Of a DNA stretch of 64,000 bases, positions 44,108 through 51,298 are shown one piece after another. Position numbers and translations under genes: made by a program. This DNA is from Streptomyces sp. NBC_00490 (GTDB taxonomy: Bacteria > Actinomycetota > Actinomycetes > Streptomycetales > Streptomycetaceae). The stretch covers positions 9,610,001 to 9,674,000 of the forward strand of contig NZ_CP107869.1 of the NCBI RefSeq assembly GCF_036013645.1, given 5' to 3'. The number at the start of each line of letters is the position of its first letter. Within the stretch, counting starts at the first letter, position 1. The notes beneath the pieces are model-generated. The model was not told the origin of the DNA and did no database searches. It saw only the letters and a list, made by a program, of their open reading frames with translations.

Positions 44108-44347
44108 ATGCCATCCCTGAACGTGTCGTTCACCGACGAGGAGCTCGAAGGAGTCCGCGCGGCCGCGGCCGCGGACGGCAAGAGCCTCAAGCAGTACCTG
44201 CACGACCTCGGTGTCCGTGAGATGCAGCGCAGGCAGTTCATCACGGGCGCGAGCCACTGGGCCGACCGGCTGCGCGGGGAGTTCGACGACGCCTTCCCCG
44301 ACGACGTGCCGCCCGCCGAGCGCCCGGGCGGAGCCACGGCCGCCTGA
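44108..44347 (+). CDS. Antitoxin of a Doc/Fic-like pair (ribbon-helix-helix type)
   Basis: The 79-residue protein starts with a short strand and two helices (LNVSFTDEELEGVRAAAAADGKSLKQYLHDL), the ribbon-helix-helix pattern that binds DNA. The acidic and Pro-rich C-terminus (FDDAFPDDVPPAERPG) is a likely toxin-binding tail. Its stop codon overlaps the toxin start by one base (TGATG), so the two are translated in order. It probably neutralises the toxin and represses the operon through the dyad at 44082-44098. Confidence 0.78.
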   Translation: MPSLNVSFTDEELEGVRAAAAADGKSLKQYLHDLGVREMQRRQFITGASHWADRLRGEFDDAFPDDVPPAERPGGATAA

Positions 44348-44727
44348 TGCACCTGCACATCGACGTCTCCTGGCTCCTCGACGTCCAGGAGGCCGCCCTC
44401 GGCAACGACGAGGACATGTCCGTCGCGGACTACTCCGCCCTGGTCGCCGCCGTCGCCCGGCACAAGACCAAGCTGCCCACGCTTCAGGCCGCCGACCCGG
44501 ACGCCGCCTGGCGCGCCGCGGCGCTCATGCACACCATCGTCCGCCTCGAGCCCCTCCCGTACCGCAACGGCCTGTTCGCCGCGTTCGTCACCGCCCAGTA
44601 CATGAGTCAGTCCGGCGAGGGCATCGACCCGCCGTACGGCGCCCTGTCCGATCTCGTGCGCAAGATCCGCGATTCCCGTCTGCGCGTTCCCGAGGTCGCG
44701 GACCAGCTGCGCTCCTGGAAGATCTGA
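44347..44727 (+). CDS. Doc/Fic-like toxin with degenerate Fic motif
   Basis: The 126-residue protein has the helical length and order of Doc toxins (LHIDVSWLLDVQEAAL, ALVAAVARHKTKLP, WRAAALMHTIVRLEPLPYRNGLFAAFVTAQYM). The Fic active loop HPFxxGN(K/G)R is replaced by EPLPYRNGLF, so the catalytic His is missing and only the Asn-Gly part remains. Proteins of this type in Streptomyces are annotated as the toxin of a fic-family pair. Kinase or AMP-transfer activity may be lost or changed. Confidence 0.75.
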   Translation: MHLHIDVSWLLDVQEAALGNDEDMSVADYSALVAAVARHKTKLPTLQAADPDAAWRAAALMHTIVRLEPLPYRNGLFAAFVTAQYMSQSGEGIDPPYGALSDLVRKIRDSRLRVPEVADQLRSWKI

Positions 44728-44776
44728 CCGGGGCGCAGGGCCGGCCGGGGGAGTGGCGACGCAGCCGGCGTGTGCG

Positions 44777-45478
44777 CTACGACTTCAGCTGGGCGTACAT
44801 CGCCTCCAGGTCGGCGGACAGCTGGGACTTGACCCAGCGGGTGGTGTCGTCGGCCAGCACCTCGTGGGCCCCTGCCTCGATGCCGTCGAGTGCGGCTACG
44901 GCGATGTCGCGGGGGTCGGCCTTGGGCGCGTCGACGCCCGAGGTCATGTCGGTGTCGACGTAGGCCATGTGGAGCCCGGTCACCGCGATGCCGCGCGGCT
45001 GCAACTCCAGGCGCAGGGAGTTGCTCTGCGACCACAGGGCGGCCTTGGAGGCGCCGTAGGGCGTGCCGTCGGCCAACCAGGACAGGGCGGAGTGGGCGTT
45101 GAGGATGTGGCCGCCGCCGTTGCGCTCGATGATCGGCACGAAGGCCCGGGTCACCAGCAGCGGCCCGTAGAAGTTCGTCTCCAGATCCCGGCGCACGTCC
45201 TCCATCGGGGAGTCGAGGTATGAGGCGCCTACGGAGGCACCGGCGTTGTTGATCAGGATCGTGACGTCCTGGGCCTGCTCGGCGGCGGCCGCCACGGAGG
45301 CCGGGTCGGTGGCCTCGAGTGCCAGCGGAACGGCATCGGGGTGGGTCACCGAGCGCGGGTCACGGGCCGTGGCGTAGACCTTCCCGGCTCCGCGAGCGTA
45401 GAGCTCCTCGACGAGCATCTTGCCGATGCCGCGACTGCCCCCGGTGACGAAGACGCTGGCGCCCTTGATCGCTGTCAT
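44777..45478 (-). CDS. Short-chain dehydrogenase/reductase (SDR 1 of the TetR regulon)
   Basis: The 233-residue classical SDR has cofactor motif TGGSRGIG (about 12-19), NNAG (about 80-83), the catalytic Ser in LNAHSALS and YGASKAA. The Arg after the Gly-rich loop and in ATARD suggests NADPH use. The start at 45478 follows GGAGG. The promoter carries two TetR-type operators, one inside the -35/-10 spacer. The substrate is unknown. Confidence 0.92.
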   Translation of the reverse strand: MTAIKGASVFVTGGSRGIGKMLVEELYARGAGKVYATARDPRSVTHPDAVPLALEATDPASVAAAAEQAQDVTILINNAGASVGASYLDSPMEDVRRDLETNFYGPLLVTRAFVPIIERNGGGHILNAHSALSWLADGTPYGASKAALWSQSNSLRLELQPRGIAVTGLHMAYVDTDMTSGVDAPKADPRDIAVAALDGIEAGAHEVLADDTTRWVKSQLSADLEAMYAQLKS

Positions 45479-45498
45479 GACTGCCTCCATGAAGAAGA

Positions 45499-45514
45499 GA
45501 AACCGATCGGTTTC
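45499..45514. promoter_or_regulatory. TetR-type operator O2 of SDR 1
   Basis: GAAACCGATCGGTTTC is a perfect 16-bp palindrome downstream of the -10 element of the SDR 1 promoter. Confidence 0.8.
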
Positions 45515-45518
45515 CCCT

Positions 45519-45547
45519 ACCGTAAACCGATCGGTTTCCCAGTGCAA
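45519..45547 (-). promoter_or_regulatory. SDR 1 promoter with operator O1 in its spacer
   Basis: On the minus strand TTGCAC (45542-45547), a 17-nt spacer and TACGGT (45519-45524) form the promoter. The spacer contains AAACCGATCGG; the palindrome AAACCGATCGGTTT (45524-45537) ends on the -10 box. Confidence 0.75.
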
Positions 45548-45715
45548 GCCGACTGGGTGGCGGAGGAGTATGGGAGGGGCACAGGGGGGTGCGGCGCTTC
45601 CTGTGAAGCCGCACCCACTATTCGGGGTCTGCTCGCCGTGTGGCAGCCGCGTCAGCATCTGTGCCGGGACGCCGGACCCTCCTTCGTCCTGCGGGGTCTT
45701 GGGTGTCGGCAGGCG

Positions 45716-46531
45716 TCAGCTGGCCAGCTGGTTCATCTTGCGGATCTGCTTGTCGAAGACCTGGGCGGGAGCGACGCGGCGCAGTATGCGTGCGCGTCCG
45801 GCCATGGGGCCGGCGGTGTAGCGCAGTTTCGGTTTGGCGTCGGTCGCCGCCGCGACGATCGCCTTGGCGACGACGCTGGGGGCGTCACCGTCCCTGACCG
45901 CGTCCGCCATCACGCGGTCGACGGCGAGGCGCTGCTTCGCGTAGGCGTGCAGCGGGATGTCGGGCTTCGCGCTGTTGGCCTCGAACCCGGTCCTGGTGTA
46001 GGCGGGCTGGACGATGAGCGCCCGGATGCCGTGGTCTCGGACCTCGTGGTCCAGGGACTCGGTGTAGCCCTCGATGGCGTGCTTGGAGGCGGCGTAGGCG
46101 GCCATGTAGGGCTGGGGCAGGAACCCGAGGACGGACGAGACGTTGATGATGCGACCGCGTCGCTGCGCGCGCATGTGCGGCAGGACCTCGTTCACCATGC
46201 GCATGACCCCGAAGACGTTGGTGTCGAAGACGGCCCGGGCTTGATCGAGGGAGGTCTCCTCGGCCGCGCCCATCGAGCCGACGCCGGCGTTGTTGACCAG
46301 GACGTCGATCCGTCCGAACCGCTCGCTCACTTCCTGGACCGCGGCGGTGACCGAGGTGTCCTCGGCCACGTCGAGGCCGACGAATGTCACGCCGTCGAGC
46401 GGGGCGACGCGTGAGGTGTCACGGCTCGTGCCCACCACGGTGAAGCCCGATGCGGCCAGCGCGAGCGCGGTTTCCTTGCCGATGCCGGAGGAGGCGCCGG
46501 TCACGAGTGCCACTGGCCGGTTCGTCGTCAT
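45716..46531 (-). CDS. Short-chain dehydrogenase/reductase (SDR 2)
   Basis: The 271-residue classical SDR has TGASSGIG, NNAG, NVSSVLGF and YAASKHA (catalytic Tyr/Lys). The C-terminal third (AYTRTGFEANSAKPD, AIVAAATDAKPKLRYTAGPMAGRAR) is shared with the gene at 57129, and the two proteins match over nearly their whole length, so they are recent paralogues. Its promoter has the same double-operator layout as SDR 1. The substrate is unknown. Confidence 0.92.
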   Translation of the reverse strand: MTTNRPVALVTGASSGIGKETALALAASGFTVVGTSRDTSRVAPLDGVTFVGLDVAEDTSVTAAVQEVSERFGRIDVLVNNAGVGSMGAAEETSLDQARAVFDTNVFGVMRMVNEVLPHMRAQRRGRIINVSSVLGFLPQPYMAAYAASKHAIEGYTESLDHEVRDHGIRALIVQPAYTRTGFEANSAKPDIPLHAYAKQRLAVDRVMADAVRDGDAPSVVAKAIVAAATDAKPKLRYTAGPMAGRARILRRVAPAQVFDKQIRKMNQLAS

Positions 46532-46551
46532 GATGAATTCCTGACTGGTGC

Positions 46552-46567
46552 GAAACTGATCGGTTTC
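46552..46567. promoter_or_regulatory. TetR-type operator O2 of SDR 2
   Basis: GAAACTGATCGGTTTC differs from the perfect palindrome at one position and lies between the -10 element and the SDR 2 start. Confidence 0.75.
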
Positions 46568-46572
46568 CCGTC

Positions 46573-46601
46573 ACCGTAAACCGGTCGGTTTCCATGTGCA
46601 A
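46573..46601 (-). promoter_or_regulatory. SDR 2 promoter with operator O1 in its spacer
   Basis: On the minus strand TTGCAC (46596-46601), 17 nt and TACGGT (46573-46578). The spacer holds AAACCGACCGG, the minus-strand form of palindrome 46578-46591. Confidence 0.75.
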
Positions 46602-46648
46602 GCCCGTCATCATCAGGCTTTCCGCCGAGGATCGGCAAGCGGGGCGCC

Positions 46649-47218
46649 TCAGCGCATGTCTGCCGCGTCGAGCAGGGTGGTCACGGTGGGGGCGATGAGC
46701 CCGGTCAGGTCGTCGGCCTGGATTCCCGCGCGAGCGCTGGCGCCGTCGAAGACGAGGATGAGCTGGCGGGCCAGCAGGTCGGGATCGCTCGCGCCGCCCT
46801 TTTCGGCCTCGGAACGGAAGAAGGCCGTCAGGTTCGCCTTGATCTGGTGGGCCACCTGGCTCGCGGGGTGGGCCTGGTTCTTGAGCTCGACCTGAACGGC
46901 CAGGTACCGGCAGCCCCGGAAGTCGGGCTTGCCCGCCTGCGCCTCCATCCGGCCGAAGACGTGCAGAATCCGCTCGCGGGGTGAGCGGTCGTCGTCCGCC
47001 GTCGGCAGCAGCTCGGCGACGAAGGCGGAGGCGCGCTCCTTCAGGCTCGCTGCCAGCAGTTCGTCCTTGCTCTCGAACAGCTGGTACATGGAGCGCTTCG
47101 ACACTCCCGCCGCCTTGCACAGCGCCTCGACGCCGATGCCGACGCCGTCTCGGTAGGTGAGCGTGGCCGCTGCTTCCAGCAGCCGTTCTCTGGGGCTTGG
47201 CTTCACTTCGGTGGTCAT
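46649..47218 (-). CDS. TetR-family regulator, likely repressor of the SDR/Fe-S regulon
   Basis: The 189-residue protein has an N-terminal TetR HTH (about 9-55, RLLEAAATLTYRDGVGIGVEALCKAAGVSKRSMYQLFESKDELL) and a helical ligand domain with CRYLAVQVELKNQAHPA. One copy of the operator (47250-47265) lies 32 nt upstream of its start, implying autoregulation. The same palindrome occurs in four neighbouring promoters, so this gene is the best candidate for their repressor. The ligand is unknown. Confidence 0.88.
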   Translation of the reverse strand: MTTEVKPSPRERLLEAAATLTYRDGVGIGVEALCKAAGVSKRSMYQLFESKDELLAASLKERASAFVAELLPTADDDRSPRERILHVFGRMEAQAGKPDFRGCRYLAVQVELKNQAHPASQVAHQIKANLTAFFRSEAEKGGASDPDLLARQLILVFDGASARAGIQADDLTGLIAPTVTTLLDAADMR

Positions 47219-47249
47219 GCCACGAGGTTAACTCGAATCGACGGGATTT

Positions 47250-47265
47250 GAGACCGATCGGTTTA
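47250..47265. promoter_or_regulatory. TetR-type operator of the regulator gene
   Basis: GAGACCGATCGGTTTA keeps the ACCGATCGGTTT core of the other sites. Only one copy is present, and it is not placed inside a recognisable spacer. Confidence 0.7.
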
Positions 47266-47415
47266 CTAGGGGTGTCGGTCAACGAGAGGCGGCTCGGCGA
47301 CGGCCCTGGGGGAAGAGCCGTCGCCGAGCCTCGAGGATGCGCGGCCCGTGCCTACGGGGCGACGCGCATCGGTACCGTCCCGAGCAGGGGCCGCGTCCTC
47401 GGTGCGTCGCGTCGG

Positions 47416-48714
47416 CTACGCGGGGACGGCGGCCTTCTCGGGCTTCTTGTCGGCCGGGATGCGGTGCAGCCCCTTACGGTCGTACCACCCCAGCACGCCG
47501 AAGCCGAACAGGGCGGCCGTCACGAGGCCGGCGGCCATCATCACCCAGCCCCGCGTCAGACCCGCGTCGCCCTGGGCGTCGTAATAGAGGATCGAACGGA
47601 TGCCACCGGTGATCTGCCGCAGCGGCTCGAACTCCGCGAGGAAGCGGTAGAAGCCGGGCAGCGCCTGGAGCGGAGTGGTGGCGCCTGCCGTGGGCACCGC
47701 CATCCCGATGAAGACCAGCGTGACCACCAGCATGCCCGGCGTACCGAAGACCGCCAGGAGCGTGAGCGCGCCGATCCCGGAGACCGCGATGGCGCACACC
47801 GAGTACAGCCACAGCAGCGGCAGATGGGCGGCGTCCATCCCCATGAGGCCGATCGCACCCACCATGACCAGCGTGGCCATCAGCAGGGACAGAGCGGCCA
47901 TGAGGGTGCTGCTGATCGCGAGGGTCTGCACCCGGGTCGCCCGGATCAGCGGGCGGTGCAGGCGCAGCGGACCCATGTCGTTGTGGGTGTAGCCGAGGGC
48001 GTGGTCGACCTGGCCGCTGATGACATTGGCCGAGAGCATGCCGCAGACCACCAGGACGAGCGCGTAATAGAACGCCGTCAGGCCCAGGCCGCTGTGCGAG
48101 TCGAGCGGATGGCCGTCCTTGACGGTGACGGCGGCCGGGTCGGCAAGGAGGAGTTGTGCCGCCGCGGGCAGTTTCGCCTGCCCGGTCCCGCTCTGGGCGG
48201 TCAGTTCCCTGCCCACCTGGAGCGAGGCGTTCTCGGCCGCCTGCGTCGTCGCCGCCCGGGCCAGGCTCGATCCCACGCTGCCGGCGGACTGGTTGGTCAG
48301 CACTGTCAGCGTCGGACGGACGAGGGTCCCGGCGGCCCCGGCGCCGGTCAACGCGGTGGCGGAAGAGGTGAAGTCGGCCGGGACGACGAGCGCGCCGTAG
48401 AGCTTGCCCTCGCCGAGTTCGTCCTTCATCTCCTTCTCGTCCGTCACCTTCCAGTCGATCTTGTCTCCGCTCGCGGTCGACTTCTTGATCGACTCGATGA
48501 TCCGGTCCCCGAGGCTGACCTGCTTGCCGCCGACGACGGCTCCCTTGTCGGCGTTGACCAGGCCGACGGGCAACTTGGTCATGTGATCGACCGGGTCGAT
48601 GTTCGCACCGACGTAGAACACGGCGAACAGCAGGGCGAGTACGCCCGTGATGACGCCGTTCGCGATCCACAGAGGCTTGGCGCGCAGGACGCGGAAGGGA
48701 TGAATGCCACTCAT
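47416..48714 (-). CDS. YhgE/Pip-like (DUF3533-type) membrane protein
   Basis: The 432-residue protein has an N-terminal transmembrane helix (WIANGVITGVLALLFAVFYVG), an extracellular domain of about 190 residues (with LPVGLVNADKGA and LGEGKLYGALVVPADFT) and five C-terminal helices. This is the layout of the YhgE/Pip and ABC-2-like families, linked to export or to phage and type VII-related envelope functions. Its start overlaps the stop of the Fe-S protein gene (ATGA), so it belongs to the TetR-controlled operon. Confidence 0.85.
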   Translation of the reverse strand: MSGIHPFRVLRAKPLWIANGVITGVLALLFAVFYVGANIDPVDHMTKLPVGLVNADKGAVVGGKQVSLGDRIIESIKKSTASGDKIDWKVTDEKEMKDELGEGKLYGALVVPADFTSSATALTGAGAAGTLVRPTLTVLTNQSAGSVGSSLARAATTQAAENASLQVGRELTAQSGTGQAKLPAAAQLLLADPAAVTVKDGHPLDSHSGLGLTAFYYALVLVVCGMLSANVISGQVDHALGYTHNDMGPLRLHRPLIRATRVQTLAISSTLMAALSLLMATLVMVGAIGLMGMDAAHLPLLWLYSVCAIAVSGIGALTLLAVFGTPGMLVVTLVFIGMAVPTAGATTPLQALPGFYRFLAEFEPLRQITGGIRSILYYDAQGDAGLTRGWVMMAAGLVTAALFGFGVLGWYDRKGLHRIPADKKPEKAAVPA

Positions 48715-49856
48715 GACGTACGTGTCTCTCGGTCGGTGGACGCTGAAGGCTCGGTGGACGCGGAAGGCTTCGCCGGGGGCTGCCAGCCGCCGGTCACTTC
48801 CTTGACGGGCTTGTGGGGGAAGCGGCGCCGGGCGTACTCCTGCGCGTGAGAGCCCGGCAGGACGTACAGGGTTTCCTGCTTGTCCTGGAGCGGTCGCAGC
48901 ACGGTGTCCATGAACGACTTGCGGTCGTCCAGGTAGGGGCCCAGCACGTCCTCGCCGGCGGGGCAGACGGCGAGGCAGTAGCCGGACTTGTAGCCAGGGG
49001 GTGAGGACAGGCTCTGCCACATGGATGCGCTCTCGGAGTCGGTGACCCGGGAGCGGTAGTCGGCGGCGTCCTCGCTGTCGGCCACCGTCTGCGCCCAGTC
49101 GGTGAACCCGCTCATGAACTCCCGGTAGTTGTGCGTGGTGCAGGCCAGCGCGTCGAAGGCGCCGTCCTTGGCGATGGCGCCGACCGGGCAGGCGGCGACA
49201 CACAACTTGCAGTCGATGCACGGGTTGTAGTCCAGCTGCTGTCCGTACGCGCTCACCTCGGCGTCCACCAGGACGGTGGCCAGCAGGACGAAGCTGCCGA
49301 ACTTCGGGTGGATGACATTGCGATGCAGGCCCATCACACCGAGCCCGGCGGCCACCGCGACCGTCTTGTGCGCCACCACCCAGATGCGCCCGGGAAAGCG
49401 GTCCATCTCCTGGGGGAAGCCGACCGAGGGATTGAGGGCCCGGTAGCCGGCGTCCTGGAGTGCCTGGGTGACACCGCGGGCGGCGTGGTTGGCCTTCTCG
49501 TCGCTCTGGTGGAACTCCTGGTTGGCCACGCTCCGGGCGGGGGAGCGGCAGTTGTCGCGGTTCATTCGGATCGCCATCGCGATCAGGGTGCGCGTGCCCG
49601 GCAGCGCGGACTCTACGTGCTCGCGTTCACCGGCCAGGTCGGGGTGGTCGAGGCTGACCGCGGCCGCGTCGTCCGCACCGGCCGCCAGACACAGCTCGCG
49701 CAGCCATTCCGCGTCGATCACCGCCGGCGGACTCACCGCGGCACCGGCCCTGCGCCGGGCCAGTACCGCCTGTACCGAAGGGTGGGCGGCCAACTTCGCC
49801 GGAAGCCGGGGAGCCGGGGCCGTCGGTTGCCCCTCGGCGTCGCGCGCGGCAGTCAT
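48711..49856 (-). CDS. Epoxyqueuosine-reductase-like double 4Fe-4S protein
   Basis: The 381-residue cytoplasmic protein has an N-terminal cobalamin-reductase-like region (about 45-200, DDAAAVSLDHPDLAGE and GLGVMGLHRNVIHPKFG). A ferredoxin-like site CIDCKLCVAACPVGA follows, with a second cluster formed by CTTHN and YCLAVCPAGED. It resembles QueG and reductive dehalogenase-type proteins but lacks the HEAT-repeat tail of QueG. It could reduce an organic substrate outside tRNA metabolism. It is the first gene of an operon with the YhgE-like protein, under a double-operator promoter. Confidence 0.85.
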   Translation of the reverse strand: MTAARDAEGQPTAPAPRLPAKLAAHPSVQAVLARRRAGAAVSPPAVIDAEWLRELCLAAGADDAAAVSLDHPDLAGEREHVESALPGTRTLIAMAIRMNRDNCRSPARSVANQEFHQSDEKANHAARGVTQALQDAGYRALNPSVGFPQEMDRFPGRIWVVAHKTVAVAAGLGVMGLHRNVIHPKFGSFVLLATVLVDAEVSAYGQQLDYNPCIDCKLCVAACPVGAIAKDGAFDALACTTHNYREFMSGFTDWAQTVADSEDAADYRSRVTDSESASMWQSLSSPPGYKSGYCLAVCPAGEDVLGPYLDDRKSFMDTVLRPLQDKQETLYVLPGSHAQEYARRRFPHKPVKEVTGGWQPPAKPSASTEPSASTDRETRTS

Positions 49857-49901
49857 CCGTACTCCTGGGGGATTGGAGGTCGAGACTCGCCCTCACAGCG
49901 A

Positions 49902-49917
49902 GAAACCGATCAGTTTC
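49902..49917. promoter_or_regulatory. TetR-type operator O2 of the Fe-S operon
   Basis: GAAACCGATCAGTTTC has one mismatch to the palindrome and lies between the -10 and the start. Confidence 0.75.
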
Positions 49918-49920
49918 ACC

Positions 49921-49949
49921 ACCGTAAACTGATCGGTTTCCGCACGCAA
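49921..49949 (-). promoter_or_regulatory. Fe-S operon promoter with operator O1 in its spacer
   Basis: On the minus strand TTGCGT (49944-49949), 17 nt and TACGGT (49921-49926). The spacer holds AAACCGATCAG, the minus-strand form of palindrome 49926-49939. Confidence 0.75.
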
Positions 49950-50300
49950 GCCCGAGCTGTGAGCCGTCCTGGCCCGCGTCGGTCGGGGGTGCGCTACCGC
50001 CGGGCGCGTCAACGTCGGCTCGGCGTCAGGGAGTTGCCGGTCGGGGGCGATCGGAGGGGGCGGTCCGCGAGCTTGGCGTGGCCGGTCGCGCAGTGCATGT
50101 GGCGGGCGCTCGGGGTTCCGGGATCATTCCGGAGCTCGCGCGGGCGCTCTCTGCCAGTCGGTGCGCACGTCGGCGGCGCGGTGTCCGGCTCGGATGCCCG
50201 CTCCCTTGGGGGCTGCTTCAGCCGGGCGCCGGTCCCTGCGTGCCGAGGGCGTGACGCCGGGCGCGTTCTGGGGAGCCGGGGATGCGCGCGGTGTGTCCGT

Positions 50301-50978
50301 CTATGTGCTCGCGGGGCGAATGCCACTCGCACCGACGCCTGGGGCGCGAGAGCCCGAATCCGCGACCCCGGCAACCGGCTCCTCGCTGTCCCGCCACCCC
50401 GTCACCAACGCCCGCAGCGCCAGCTCGTAGCAGTCGGCGACCGCGAGCTCCGGCGGCTCGTTCCCGGACAGCACCAGGGACACCAGGCCGTGGGCCGTTC
50501 CCCAGACCGACAGTGCGATGGCCTCGGGGTCGGACGCGGGCCCGAACTGCCCGGTGAGCTGTCCGCGGCGTACGGCGTCGACGAGGGGGCGGTACGTCTC
50601 GACGACCTCGCGCGGTCTGTCCGCGTCGGACGGGCACTGGACGCTGCGGTCGGAGAAGAGGATCGCGTAGAGGTGCGGGTTGGCGACGGCGTACTCGCGA
50701 TAGGCCAGACCGATCCGGATCACGTCACCGGCCGGGTCGTCCGATGGGCGGACGGTGGCCAGGCGCTCGACGAAGAGCCGCACGGCTTCCTGGTACAGGC
50801 TGCTGAGCAGTCCGGCCTTGCTGCCGAAGAGTGAGTAGACCGCCGTGGTCGAGGTCTTCGCGTCGGCGGCGAGCTGTCGCAGGCTCAGCGCGGCCGTGCC
50901 CCGCTCGAAGACCGTGGCGGCCGCGCGGTGCAGGAGCTTGAGCCGGAGCGCTTCGTCATGTGTCTTGGGCTTGGCCAT
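50301..50978 (-). CDS. TetR-family regulator of the divergent MMPL transporter
   Basis: The 225-residue protein has the TetR HTH at about 12-58 (LLHRAAATVFERGTAALSLRQLAADAKTSTTAVYSLFGSKAGLL) and a ligand domain with YREYAVANPHLYAILFSD, a pattern seen in the TetR_C_33-like group. It is transcribed away from the MMPL gene. Two operator-like sites in the shared gap suggest it represses itself and the transporter. Confidence 0.9.
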   Translation of the reverse strand: MAKPKTHDEALRLKLLHRAAATVFERGTAALSLRQLAADAKTSTTAVYSLFGSKAGLLSSLYQEAVRLFVERLATVRPSDDPAGDVIRIGLAYREYAVANPHLYAILFSDRSVQCPSDADRPREVVETYRPLVDAVRRGQLTGQFGPASDPEAIALSVWGTAHGLVSLVLSGNEPPELAVADCYELALRALVTGWRDSEEPVAGVADSGSRAPGVGASGIRPAST

Positions 50979-50994
50979 GACGCCAGCGTATTAC

Positions 50995-51005
50995 AACACC
51001 GTTAT
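50995..51005. promoter_or_regulatory. TetR-type operator 1 near the regulator gene
   Basis: AACACCGTTAT with an AACA/TGTT-type core recurs with one change at 51063. It lies 17 bases before the TetR start. Confidence 0.6.
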
Positions 51006-51062
51006 GAATGCTCTCCGCTGTGTGGCGTCGATGCGCCTGCCAGGCTTGAGGTGAGCAATCAA

Positions 51063-51073
51063 AACACTGTTAT
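51063..51073. promoter_or_regulatory. TetR-type operator 2 in the divergent gap
   Basis: AACACTGTTAT repeats site 1 in the same orientation, 68 bases away. Confidence 0.6.
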
Positions 51074-51298
51074 GGTTCCTTGGGCGGACATCGAAAGCGC
51101 ACCTGACGTGAGGGCTGCGCACGAAGTCCCACGCGGCCTGAACTTGTGCCTGGCTGGAGAGCGGCCGGGTCTCGCGGACATCGCCCTCAACCGGACCGCC
51201 CCTGTGCTCAGCCATACGGAGGCAGCGGCCCGACCTGCTGGTCGCGGGCCGTCCCCAGCCTCGGCTGACAGCAACTTCCCACTTATCCAGGAGTCTCC

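Larger units (their letters stand above)
49857..50300. other. Intergenic region with one TetR-regulon promoter
   Basis: The first 100 bases hold the Fe-S operon promoter and two operators. The remaining 340 bases are GC-rich, lie downstream of the second TetR gene and show no gene or hairpin of note. Confidence 0.45.
50979..51298. other. Divergent regulatory region, TetR / MMPL
   Basis: The region contains two similar operator-like sites (50995-51005 and 51063-51073) and no gene. Confidence 0.5.
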
